Source of the DNA: Polyangiaceae bacterium | GTDB lineage: Bacteria; Myxococcota_A; Polyangia; Polyangiales; Polyangiaceae | Assembly: GCA_025937835.1 (NCBI GenBank) | Contig: JAICQO010000074.1 | Location: 1-33,026 of the forward strand | Length of the DNA stretch: 33,026 nucleotides | Direction of reading: 5' to 3' | Shown: positions 1 to 7,286 of the stretch, piece by piece | Layout of the letters: the number at the start of each line of letters is the position of its first letter | Numbering within the stretch: the stretch's first letter is position 1 | Program-made: the position numbers and the translations under genes | Notes under the pieces: generated by a model | Told to the model about the DNA's origin: nothing | The model's input: the letters and a program-made list of their open reading frames with translations, nothing else | The model's database searches: none

Positions 1-2
1 TG

Positions 3-131
3 CCCTGGTACTCGTTCCCGATCACGATGGTCGGGCTGTACTTCGCCGCCTGCTCGCTGATGGTGGCGCCCGCGTGGAACCGGCGTGCCGCGCGGCTCGT
101 GCGCGTGAGCCGCTATCACTCCAGGCAGTGA
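3..131 (+). CDS. C-terminus of a membrane protein (partial)
   Basis: The window opens inside a frame that ends with TGA at 129-131. The 42 visible residues begin PWYSFPITMVGLYFAACSLM, a hydrophobic stretch typical of a final transmembrane helix, followed by a basic tail (WNRRAARLVRVSRYHSRQ) that would lie in the cytoplasm by the positive-inside rule. The gene converges on the lamin-tail lipoprotein gene and overlaps its stop by 16 bases. An alternative frame stays open further but runs antisense through that lipoprotein gene, so I prefer this one. The family cannot be named from so short a piece. Confidence 0.45.
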   Translation, partial: PWYSFPITMVGLYFAACSLMVAPAWNRRAARLVRVSRYHSRQ

Positions 132-1162
132 GTACCGAGCCCGCTCAGGGCATCGGACGGGAGCGCCTCCCATTCGAGGCTGGGATCGAACACGTCGTCG
201 GCGAGCGGATCGCCCTCTGTGACGCTGCAGGCGCGGCGCAAGGTCATGTCGGCTGTCTTGAGCTCGGCGGTGCCCCAGTACTTGTCCGGCGCTGGCTGAC
301 CGATGTGTCCGATCACATCGATGAACCCGTTTTCGCATACGAGCGCGACGGCGTCGTCCCCGTTGAAGTTGAGGCCCACTTGGTCGGAGCAAGCCGCTCC
401 GAGCTCCACGAGCTCTTTGGTGCACAACACCCAGGGCACCCCCGGAGCCACCTCGGCGTCGAGCTCTAACTTGCTCGACGCCGTTGCCGAACCGTTCGAG
501 TAAGTCTCGACGCGGCACCCGCGCAGCGTCGTCGACTCCAGCGTCGAAATCTCGAGCGCTTTACGCAGGCCGCTCGAGCCTTCGACGTACTCGCTGAACC
601 AGAGCGCTCGCGACGGAGGTGCGGGTTCGCTGCCGCCCGTTCCCTGACCACCCGTAGACGTGCCGCCAGTTTCGGGGAGCGCTGTCTCTCCTCCGCTCGC
701 GGAGGTGCCGCCGCTGCCGCCGCTCGCAGCGTTGCCGCCCGTGATTTCGGGGACACCGCCCGTGGGCAGCGAGCCGCCGCTCGCTTCTGCGGCGCCACCG
801 GTAGTAGCTGGCTTGCCGCCGGTCGCCGCGCGCCCGCCGGTCGCTGCCTCGGCGCGCCCGCCCGTGACGCTCGACGGCTCGGCGCTGGGTTCCCCGCCGT
901 CGCTGGCCTCGCCAGCGGCCGCCGCATCCGTCGCAGCCGTTCCGCCGCGCGGCGCGGATGCGGTGGGCGCGCGCCCGCCAGTCGCCTTCACTCCTGCGCC
1001 GCCACCCCTGGCGCGGATCCCGCTCGGAACGGCGAACGCGCCGCCCGCTTCGGGCGTAGGTGGAGGCCGATTGAGCTCGTCGAGCGCCGGCTCACCGCAA
1101 CCGACGATGACTCGAGTGGCAACACCGAAACTCACGAGCGAAATCCAGATGCGCTGCTGCAT
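116..1162 (-). CDS. Lamin-tail-domain (LTD) lipoprotein with Gly-rich linker
   Basis: Predicted secreted lipoprotein of 348 residues. The N-terminus MQQRIWISLVSFGVATRVIV is a short signal peptide followed by Gly-Cys, a plausible lipobox. A linker of roughly 130 residues is built of irregular TGG/SGG repeats, a style common in large myxobacterial surface proteins. The last 160 residues fit the lamin tail domain fold: they start LWFSEYVEGSSGLRKALEI, contain FNGDDAVALV and VIGHIGQ, then WG, TLRR and a closing EW...LGTHC. LTD domains are found on secreted bacterial proteins and often accompany nucleases or surface modules; no enzyme domain is present here. I chose the ATG at 1162 over a GTG six codons upstream because it places the signal peptide at the terminus; neither has a strong ribosome site. 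The gene lies about 50 bases downstream of dnaE2 on the same strand and may be read from that transcript. Confidence 0.75.
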   Translation of the reverse strand: MQQRIWISLVSFGVATRVIVGCGEPALDELNRPPPTPEAGGAFAVPSGIRARGGGAGVKATGGRAPTASAPRGGTAATDAAAAGEASDGGEPSAEPSSVTGGRAEAATGGRAATGGKPATTGGAAEASGGSLPTGGVPEITGGNAASGGSGGTSASGGETALPETGGTSTGGQGTGGSEPAPPSRALWFSEYVEGSSGLRKALEISTLESTTLRGCRVETYSNGSATASSKLELDAEVAPGVPWVLCTKELVELGAACSDQVGLNFNGDDAVALVCENGFIDVIGHIGQPAPDKYWGTAELKTADMTLRRACSVTEGDPLADDVFDPSLEWEALPSDALSGLGTHCLE

Positions 1163-1214
1163 GCCCGAGCTGTCGGTCACGCGCGCGTCGAGTTGCGCGC
1201 TCTCTCGCGCGCAC

Positions 1215-4200
1215 TCAATGAAAGTCGCGCGACACCTTGCCGATGTCGCGCCCGGGAACGTCCATGCGCTCGAGGTGATCGACGACGACGTGCACGACCG
1301 TCTCGCTCCCGTCTCGCTCGAGCTCGGGATCCGCGTGTTCCAGCTTGCCTTCGACGAGCAAGATCGAAGAGTGCACGGCCGGCAGCCGGAACTGCTCGAA
1401 CACCCGTCGAAACAAGACCAGGTTGATGAAGCCGGTCTCGTCTTCCAACGTCATGAACACCACGCCGCTGGCGGTCGCTGGCTGTTGCCGGCAGATCACC
1501 ACCCCCGCCGCTCGCACGCGCCGATCCGGCGGAAGCTTCTGGAGCTCGAGGGCGCTCCGCACGCCCCTCCCTGCGAGCTTCGGGCGCAGCAACGCCATCG
1601 GGTGCCGATCGACGCTCAGCCCCTTTCTCCGGTAATCGAGCAACACGCTCTGTTCGGGGCGGAGCGCCGGTAATTGCGGCGCCGGCTCTTGCCAGCTCTG
1701 GTCTTGGAACAAGCCCGAAAGCCGCGGCGCTCGGCTCACCCACAGGGCTTGCCGCCGGCCGCGCACCAGCGACTCGAACGCGCCCGCCTCGGCCAGCGCC
1801 TCGATCTCGTTCTTCTGGAGCGCGGCGCGCCGGGCCACGTCGTCGATGTCGGAGAAGCGCCACTCTTTGCGCGCGGCTTCGATGCGCCGCCCGCTCGCCT
1901 CACCGATGCCCTTCACGAGCCGGAACCCGACGCGGATCGCGCGGTCCACCGTCACCCCTGCGCGCGCATCCGGCTGGCACGGCTCGAGCGTCGAGTCCCA
2001 GTTGCTGTGCGCGATGTCCACGTCGCGCACAGCAACTCCATGACGCCGCGCATCCCCCAAAATCGTGGACGGTGAATAGAAGCCCATCGGCTGCGAGTTG
2101 AGCAGCGCGCACGCAAAATGCGCCGGATAGTGCGTCTTCTCCCAGGCCGAGGCGTACACGAGCAGCGCGAACGACGCCGCGTGCGACTCGGGGAAGCCGT
2201 AGTCGCCGAAGCCCTTGATCTGCTCGAACAGCGCCTCGCCGAACTCCCGCGCGATGCCCTTCTTCGCAAAGCCCTCGAGCAGCCGCTCGCGGTGCCGCAT
2301 CAGCTTGCCGTTCCTGCGCCAGGCCGCCATGTCGCGCCGCAGCTGATCGGCCTCGCCGCCCGTGTAACCGGCTCCGGTGATCGCGATCTGCATGACCTGC
2401 TCTTGAAAGAGCGGCACCCCGAGCGTCCGCTCCAGGATCGACGCGAGCTCCGGGTGCGGCATCACCACTTCTTCCTGCTTGTTCCGGCGGCGCAGGTACG
2501 GGTGCACCATGCCGCCCTGGATCGGGCCCGGCCGCACGATCGCCACCTCGATCACGAGGTCGTAATACGACTTCGGCCGCAGGCGCGGCAGCATCGCCAT
2601 CTGCGCGCGGCTCTCGATCTGGAACACGCCGACCGTGTCGGCGCGCGCCAGGCTCTCGTACACTCGCTGGTTCTCCGGCGGGATGCGCACCACGACGTCG
2701 AGCGGGTCGAACTCTTCTCCAGGCTTCGCGCCGAGCCCGCCGTCTTCGTGGATCAACGCCAGGGCTTTGCGGATCGCCGTCAGCATGCCCAGGCCGAGCA
2801 CGTCGACCTTGAAGAACCGGAGCGCGTCGAGGTCGTCCTTGTCCCAGGGCACGACCGTGCGCCCCGGCATGCGCGCCGGCTCGACGGGCGCCACCTCGTC
2901 GAGCGCCGTGGCAGACAGCACGAAGCCGCCGACGTGAATCGACAGATGCCGCGGGAAACCCTGGAGCTCTTGGGCAAGCGCCAGGATCCGCCCGAGCCGC
3001 GCGTCCTCGGGATCGAAGCCCATCTCCCTGAGCCGGCCTCGCGACTGCTCGGCCTCGTCCCAATGCCCGATCGTCGAGGACAGCTGTTCGATCATCTCGA
3101 GCGACAAGCCGAAGGCTTTGCCCACTTCTCGCAGCGCGCTCCGGCCCCGGTAACAGATCACCTCCGAGACCATGGCCGCGCGCTCGCGACCGTAGCGCTC
3201 GTAAATCTCCTGGATCACCTCCTCGCGCCGCTCGTGCTCGAAATCGATGTCGATGTCCGGCGGCTCGCAGCGTTCCACGCTCAAGAAGCGCTCGAAGAGC
3301 AGGCTCGAGCGCGCCGGATCGACCGCGGTGATGCCGAGCGCATAGCAGACCGCGCTGTTGGCGGCGCTGCCCCGCCCCTGACACAGGATCCGCCGCCGCC
3401 GCGCGATCTGCACGATTTCCCAGGTGCTCAAAAAATACGGCGCGACGTCGATGGTGCGGATCAGCGCCAGCTCTTTCTCGATTTGCTCGAGCACCCTGGG
3501 CGGCGCCCCGCCCGGGTAACGCTCCTTCACGCCCGCGAACGTGAGCTCGCGCAGCTTCTCGTCCGCGCTCTCTCCCTCGGCGATTTCGCAGGGAAATCGA
3601 TAGTTGAGCTCGCCCAGCGAAAACTCGAGCCGCTCCGCGATTTCTCCGCTGAGCTCGACGAAGCCGGGGCGATCACGGAACAGCTCCAGCATCTCGCGCG
3701 GTGAGCGCAGGTGCGCCTCGGTGTTGGCGGAGAGCGCAGTCCCGGCGCGATCGAGCGTCGTGCTGTTGCGGATGCAGTACACGACGTCGGCCAGCGCCTT
3801 GCGCGAAGCGTCGTGATACAGCGGGCGCGCGCTGGCCGCGATCGGTATCCCGTAACGCGCCGAGCTCACCTCGGCCCAGTGCAAGCGCTCGGCGTCGAAG
3901 CCGTCCTTGTGCCGGTACATGCCCAGAGCCGCGCGCTCGCCGAACGCCGCGCGCACCGACACGAACAGCTCGTGCCGCGGCGTGCTCGCGCTGCCGGGCC
4001 GTTTGGGCGCCGGCACGAGCGCGAATAACCCTTCAGAGTGCTCACGGAGCCAGCCGAGCTCGAGCTCGCTCTCGCCTTTCGGCAAGTCGGCGTGGGCGCG
4101 GGTCAGGAGCCGGCACAGATTGCGGTAGCCCGCGTGGTTCTCGACCAACAGGGCCAGCGTCGGCCGCTCGACTGGAACCTTGCGCTTCGGAGCCGCCACG

Positions 4201-4427
4201 CCGCGGCGCGGGCTGCCGTCGCCGAGCGTGAGCTCGGCTCCCACGATCACGCGCTGCGAGAGCTCTCGCCCCGCGATGAAGGCGCGCGCCGAGCCGTACA
4301 GCCCGTCGCGATCGCAGAGCGCCAGCGCAGGGAGCTCGAGCTCCTTGGCTCGGGCCACGACCTCGTGCGGGTGAGAGGCGCCGCGCAGGAACGAAAAGGA
4401 CGAACAGCCGAGGAGCTCGGCGAACAT
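1215..4427 (-). CDS. dnaE2: Error-prone DNA polymerase III alpha subunit DnaE2 (ImuC)
   Basis: Full-length DnaE2 (1070 aa), the translesion replicative-type polymerase that works with ImuA and ImuB in damage-induced mutagenesis. A PHP domain occupies the N-terminus (SFSFLRGASHPHEVV, LALCDRDGLYG). The polymerase core has GRGSAANS at 351-358 and the catalytic-acid motif PPDIDIDFEHERR around 389-401, with the further VDVLGLGML motif near 545. An OB domain precedes the C-terminus, which ends SRDFH as is typical of DnaE2 rather than the housekeeping DnaE. The ATG at 4427 begins MFAELLGCSSFSFL, a standard start for the family. Its partners imuA and imuB lie 2.9 kb upstream on the same strand. A LexA-box-like site fills the promoter spacer directly upstream, so induction by DNA damage is likely. 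Confidence 0.96.
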   Translation of the reverse strand: MFAELLGCSSFSFLRGASHPHEVVARAKELELPALALCDRDGLYGSARAFIAGRELSQRVIVGAELTLGDGSPRRGVAAPKRKVPVERPTLALLVENHAGYRNLCRLLTRAHADLPKGESELELGWLREHSEGLFALVPAPKRPGSASTPRHELFVSVRAAFGERAALGMYRHKDGFDAERLHWAEVSSARYGIPIAASARPLYHDASRKALADVVYCIRNSTTLDRAGTALSANTEAHLRSPREMLELFRDRPGFVELSGEIAERLEFSLGELNYRFPCEIAEGESADEKLRELTFAGVKERYPGGAPPRVLEQIEKELALIRTIDVAPYFLSTWEIVQIARRRRILCQGRGSAANSAVCYALGITAVDPARSSLLFERFLSVERCEPPDIDIDFEHERREEVIQEIYERYGRERAAMVSEVICYRGRSALREVGKAFGLSLEMIEQLSSTIGHWDEAEQSRGRLREMGFDPEDARLGRILALAQELQGFPRHLSIHVGGFVLSATALDEVAPVEPARMPGRTVVPWDKDDLDALRFFKVDVLGLGMLTAIRKALALIHEDGGLGAKPGEEFDPLDVVVRIPPENQRVYESLARADTVGVFQIESRAQMAMLPRLRPKSYYDLVIEVAIVRPGPIQGGMVHPYLRRRNKQEEVVMPHPELASILERTLGVPLFQEQVMQIAITGAGYTGGEADQLRRDMAAWRRNGKLMRHRERLLEGFAKKGIAREFGEALFEQIKGFGDYGFPESHAASFALLVYASAWEKTHYPAHFACALLNSQPMGFYSPSTILGDARRHGVAVRDVDIAHSNWDSTLEPCQPDARAGVTVDRAIRVGFRLVKGIGEASGRRIEAARKEWRFSDIDDVARRAALQKNEIEALAEAGAFESLVRGRRQALWVSRAPRLSGLFQDQSWQEPAPQLPALRPEQSVLLDYRRKGLSVDRHPMALLRPKLAGRGVRSALELQKLPPDRRVRAAGVVICRQQPATASGVVFMTLEDETGFINLVLFRRVFEQFRLPAVHSSILLVEGKLEHADPELERDGSETVVHVVVDHLERMDVPGRDIGKVSRDFH

Positions 4428-4436
4428 GACGGCTTC

Positions 4437-4465
4437 GTGATACTGAACGCGCGCTCAGTTGTCCA
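4437..4465 (-). promoter_or_regulatory. dnaE2 promoter with LexA-box-like operator in its spacer
   Basis: Read on the minus strand: TGGACA (4460-4465) as -35, a 17-base spacer, then TATCAC (4437-4442) as -10. The site CTGAGCGCGCGTTCAGT (4442-4458) covers nearly the whole spacer and matches 15 of 17 positions of the Myxococcus xanthus LexA box as I recall it (CTRHAMRYBYGTTCAGS). It also contains an inverted repeat, CTGA-N8-TCAG. LexA bound here would block RNA polymerase. The predicted transcript would start only a few bases before the ATG at 4427. The promoter hexamers are imperfect; the operator is the stronger part of the call. Confidence 0.6.
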
Positions 4466-4512
4466 AGCCTTCCGCCGCCTGCCGCGAGACCCCAATGAGA
4501 TCGGTAGCTTGC

Positions 4513-4554
4513 CCGGCCCGCCCGCGGCGCGAGGATTTTGCCGGCCCGCCCGCG
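4513..4554. repeat. Pair of 14-bp direct repeats between dnaE2 and mscL
   Basis: CCGGCCCGCCCGCG occurs at 4513-4526 and again at 4541-4554, a 28-bp period, in the divergent gap between dnaE2 and mscL. It may be a binding site for an mscL regulator or merely GC-rich slippage; nothing further supports a function. Confidence 0.3.
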
Positions 4555-4595
4555 AACGATCGCGATAGCGTCGGCGGCCCAAGGGAGCTTCGCGC

Positions 4596-5006
4596 ATGAA
4601 AATCGTGGACGAGTTCAAGCAGTTCGCCGTGAAGGGCAACGTCGTCGACATGGCGGTCGGCGTGATCATCGGCGCAGCCTTCGGGAAAATCGTCTCGTCA
4701 CTGGTCGCAGACGTGGTGATGCCGCCGCTCGGCTTCTTGATCGGCGGCATCGACTTCAGCCATTTCCAGGTCGTGCTGCGGGAAGCGGTCGGACCGGACA
4801 CGCCAGCCGTCACCCTCAAGTATGGCGTGTTCCTCCAGGCTATCTTCGATTTCTTGATCGTCGCGCTCGCCGTGTTCGCGCTGATCAAGCTCATCAACAC
4901 GCTGCGCCGCAAAGAGGAAGCCAAGCCCGCCACTCCGCCCGAGCCGTCGAAGCAAGAGCTGCTGTTGACCGAGATCCGCGATCTGCTGAAGCAGCAGCGA
5001 ACCTAG
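4596..5006 (+). CDS. mscL: Large-conductance mechanosensitive channel MscL
   Basis: Inner-membrane channel that opens under membrane tension and releases solutes on osmotic downshock. The 136 residues match the family length. They start [20 protein letters not shown] (N-terminal amphipathic helix) and continue into [17 protein letters not shown] (first transmembrane helix). A periplasmic loop follows, then a second transmembrane segment ([17 protein letters not shown]) and a charged cytoplasmic helix ending [13 protein letters not shown] ribosome site AAGGGAG sits about 9 bases before the ATG. The gene is transcribed away from dnaE2 and converges on a lipoprotein gene with a 4-base gap. Its position inside the split mutasome locus looks incidental. 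Confidence 0.95.
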   Translation: MKIVDEFKQFAVKGNVVDMAVGVIIGAAFGKIVSSLVADVVMPPLGFLIGGIDFSHFQVVLREAVGPDTPAVTLKYGVFLQAIFDFLIVALAVFALIKLINTLRRKEEAKPATPPEPSKQELLLTEIRDLLKQQRT

Positions 5007-5010
5007 CGCT

Positions 5011-5643
5011 TCAGAACGTATTCACCCAGTCCTGGATGCATTTCACGTCGCCAGCGCCGAGCTGCATGCCGGTCGGCATCTCCGGGCCACACACGCCTTT
5101 GCCGACGACGCGCTTGGTGAGCACGCTGTTGGCGGGGTTGTCCGCGTCGATCAGCTTGCTGCCGCAAGCGGCCTTGTCCGTGGCCATCATGTTCTGAGCC
5201 ATGGCGTTGCGCAGGCGCTCGCCGACGTTGTCGCCGCCTAGGTCGAGGCCACCACCGATTAGGGCTGCAAACTGGGGGTTGTGGCAAGTCATCGCGCAGT
5301 TCCCGGCGAAGAGCGTCTTGACGCACGGAGCAAGCGGCGGAACTCCGCCGCCCATCATGCCTCCGGTCGCGGCAGCGCCTGCAACGGGTGCGCCACCCGT
5401 GGCAGTGACGGTGCCGCCAGTGCCACCGCTACTGCCGCCGTTGCTCGAGATGATGCCGCCGGTCGGGCCCAGTCCGCCGGTTGGGCCAGCGCCGCCGCCG
5501 CCCGCGACCGTGTACGAGTCCGGCTCATCGAGCTCGGAAGCGCAGCCTGCTGCCAGCGCTGCTCCGACGACTGAACCCAGCGCCGCGACCAGCGCTGCGC
5601 GAGACCAAGACCGGGACGACCCCTGAAGCGCGCTGTTCTTCAT
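5011..5643 (-). CDS. Cytochrome c-like lipoprotein with CX3CH site (paralogue 1)
   Basis: Predicted lipoprotein of 210 aa: a signal peptide ending LAAG before Cys34, then a Gly/Thr-rich linker (about 45-100) with TGG repeats, then a domain of roughly 105 residues. That domain has CAMTCH at 116-121, a spaced variant of the haem c motif (CX3CH instead of CX2CH). It also has GLDLGG, KLIDADNPANSVLTKR and CGPEMPTGM, where a Met could be the distal haem ligand. It closes with CIQDWV. The pattern matches small one-haem c-type lipoproteins common in Myxococcota; the redox partner is unknown. The gene lies 51 bases downstream of a clear paralogue on the same strand, so the two are probably co-transcribed. 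The extra residue in the haem motif may mean weakened or lost haem attachment. Confidence 0.75.
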   Translation of the reverse strand: MKNSALQGSSRSWSRAALVAALGSVVGAALAAGCASELDEPDSYTVAGGGGAGPTGGLGPTGGIISSNGGSSGGTGGTVTATGGAPVAGAAATGGMMGGGVPPLAPCVKTLFAGNCAMTCHNPQFAALIGGGLDLGGDNVGERLRNAMAQNMMATDKAACGSKLIDADNPANSVLTKRVVGKGVCGPEMPTGMQLGAGDVKCIQDWVNTF

Positions 5644-5694
5644 GATTGACGCTCGAAAGCTCTAGCACGCGGCTGCCACGGACCCCAGCCGCGT

Positions 5695-6321
5695 TCAGAA
5701 CGACATAATCCAGGTTTTGAGGCATTCCAGATCGGGACCCGTCACGCCGTTACCGGAGGGCATCGCTGGACCGCAATCGGACGTCCCGGAAATGCGCTTG
5801 AGCAGCACGCTCTGAGCGGGGTTTTCGGAGTCGATCAGCTTGGTGCCGCAAGTCGCTGTGTTCGTGGCCAGCATGTTCACGGCGGTGACGTTCAGCAGCC
5901 GCTCGGTGACGGTGGGCCCCATCAAGTCGAGCCCGCCGAAGGAGTCCTTGGTCGCCGGGGCATGACAGATCGTACACGTCGCGTTCGTCAATGCCGTCGT
6001 GACGCACGCCGGGAGCGCCGGAGGGCCGCTGCTCGAGCCACCCGTTGCAGGAGCCCCACCCGTGACCGTACCGGGCGTCCCACCCGTGACCGTACCAGGC
6101 GTCCCGCCCGTGACCGTACCGGGCGTCCCGCCCGTGACCGTACCGGGCGTTCCGCCCGCCGCAGGTGCGGACCCACCCCTTGCTGCGGAGTATGCATCCG
6201 GATCGGCGAGCTCCGCCGCGCAGCCTCCAGCGAGCGTTGCGGCGCTTACTAGGCCGAACGCAGCAAGCAGTGTGGAACGAGTCGAAAGCCTGGGGAAACC
6301 ACGAAGGACCTTGAGGGGCAT
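5695..6321 (-). CDS. Cytochrome c-like lipoprotein with canonical CXXCH (paralogue 2)
   Basis: Predicted lipoprotein of 208 aa with its lipidated Cys also at residue 34 (ATLAGGC). The linker holds four exact copies of an eight-residue unit, GGTPGTVT. The C-terminal domain carries a canonical haem c site CTICH (116-120), then GGLDLMGP, KLIDSENPAQSVLLKR, CGPAMPSGN and CLKTWI. It aligns along its length with the neighbour downstream, so the pair arose by tandem duplication. It is expected in the outer membrane or periplasm as an electron-carrying c-type lipoprotein; the partner cannot be read from context. The ATG at 6321 gives a basic n-region (MPLKVLRGFPRLSTR) and a good hydrophobic core. Confidence 0.78.
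   Translation of the reverse strand: MPLKVLRGFPRLSTRSTLLAAFGLVSAATLAGGCAAELADPDAYSAARGGSAPAAGGTPGTVTGGTPGTVTGGTPGTVTGGTPGTVTGGAPATGGSSSGPPALPACVTTALTNATCTICHAPATKDSFGGLDLMGPTVTERLLNVTAVNMLATNTATCGTKLIDSENPAQSVLLKRISGTSDCGPAMPSGNGVTGPDLECLKTWIMSF
6059..6154. repeat. Four-copy 24-bp in-frame tandem repeat in lipoprotein linker
   Basis: Four adjacent 24-bp units (6059, 6083, 6107, 6131) differ from each other by only one or two bases, around the core cccgtgaccgtacc. They encode GGTPGTVT repeats in the minus-strand lipoprotein. Unit length is a multiple of three, so copy-number change would lengthen the linker without shifting frame. Confidence 0.9.
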
Positions 6322-6523
6322 GACTGACGCAGCGCAAAACCTAGCATCGAGAAATCCGAGTGCAGGCGGATTCCATGGGTGAAAACCAAGAACAATTCGA
6401 ATGAAAATTTCTTCGAACTGAGTGCTGTTTTGCGTGCGCGCACCGTGTGGTTACTCACCCGCTCGCACAGAGCTGCGAGCTCACCTTTCAATTCTGCAAT
6501 GTGCGCTGCGACGTTTTCGTCGC

Positions 6524-7231
6524 TCAAGCAACCGCGCTGCGACGCCCTTCGATCAGCACCTCGAGCGCGCGCTCTTCGGTGAGATCACCGAACGCGTGAT
6601 CCGCGCCGCTCGCACGCAGCTCGTTGATCGAAAAGCGCCCGGTCGCCACCGCGATGCACTCGGCGCCGATCGCCATAGCAGCCGCGACATCGCGCGGGGT
6701 GTCGCCGATCACCACCACGCGACAAGCCTCGCGCTCTTTACCGAGCGCTGCCGCGCCGCGCTCGGCGCCGATGCGGATCAGCTGCGTGCGATCTTCGGCA
6801 TCACAACCGAAGCCGCCGAACGCGAAGTGCGCGTGGAGCTCGACGCGTTCGAGCTTGATCCGCGCGCCTTCGCGCACGTTTCCGGTGCCGAGCCCGATCG
6901 CGGCGCCGCTCCGGCTCGCCGCAGCGATCGCTTCCCGCATGCCGCGATGCACGCGGTAGCGCTCCGGCTCCACGCGCGCGCACTCCTCGCCGAGCACGCC
7001 GAGATACGTCGAAAGCAGCTGGTCGATCGCCGCCTCGCTCGCCTCGACGCCGATCCCGACGAGCCCCTGTCGCACGATCAACCGATCGGTCATGCCGTCT
7101 AGCGCGATCTGAGCGAGGGCATCGGGCCGTCCGTGCAGCTCGCCGAAGGCGCGGTTCATCGCGCGCCTCCCCGCTCCTCCCGTAGTGACCAGGGTGCCGT
7201 CGATGTCGAAGAGTAAGACCGTGGGGCGCAT
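6524..7231 (-). CDS. HAD-superfamily phosphatase, phosphoglycolate-phosphatase-like
   Basis: Cytoplasmic HAD hydrolase of 235 aa. Motif I is DIDGT (nucleophile Asp9, acid/base Asp11), motif II is GTGN with Thr116, the motif III lysine is probably Lys126 (ARIKLE), and motif IV is GDTPRD (176-181). The helical cap between residues 15 and 95 puts it in the subfamily of phosphoglycolate phosphatases and beta-phosphoglucomutases; the substrate cannot be set from sequence alone. The gene lies 55 bases downstream of imuB on the same strand, so it may be in the damage-induced transcript. Phosphoglycolate is released from oxidised 3' DNA ends, which would make that pairing sensible, but this is inference. 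Confidence 0.85.
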   Translation of the reverse strand: MRPTVLLFDIDGTLVTTGGAGRRAMNRAFGELHGRPDALAQIALDGMTDRLIVRQGLVGIGVEASEAAIDQLLSTYLGVLGEECARVEPERYRVHRGMREAIAAASRSGAAIGLGTGNVREGARIKLERVELHAHFAFGGFGCDAEDRTQLIRIGAERGAAALGKEREACRVVVIGDTPRDVAAAMAIGAECIAVATGRFSINELRASGADHAFGDLTEERALEVLIEGRRSAVA

Positions 7232-7286
7232 GTGTCGTTGACTGGTCGTAGCGCGTTCCGTGCGTTTTGCCTGATACCCCGTAGCC

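Noticed and set aside
660-1673. Long open frame antisense to the LTD lipoprotein and dnaE2
   Set aside because: GC-rich codon bias leaves long open frames opposite real genes; this one spans two well-recognised minus-strand genes and matches nothing.
2118-3704. 528-codon open frame antisense to dnaE2
   Set aside because: Mirrors the codon bias of dnaE2; composition rich in Arg, His and Leu without any domain.
6059-6154. 24-bp repeats considered as a CRISPR array
   Set aside because: Units are adjacent without spacers and encode an in-frame peptide repeat.
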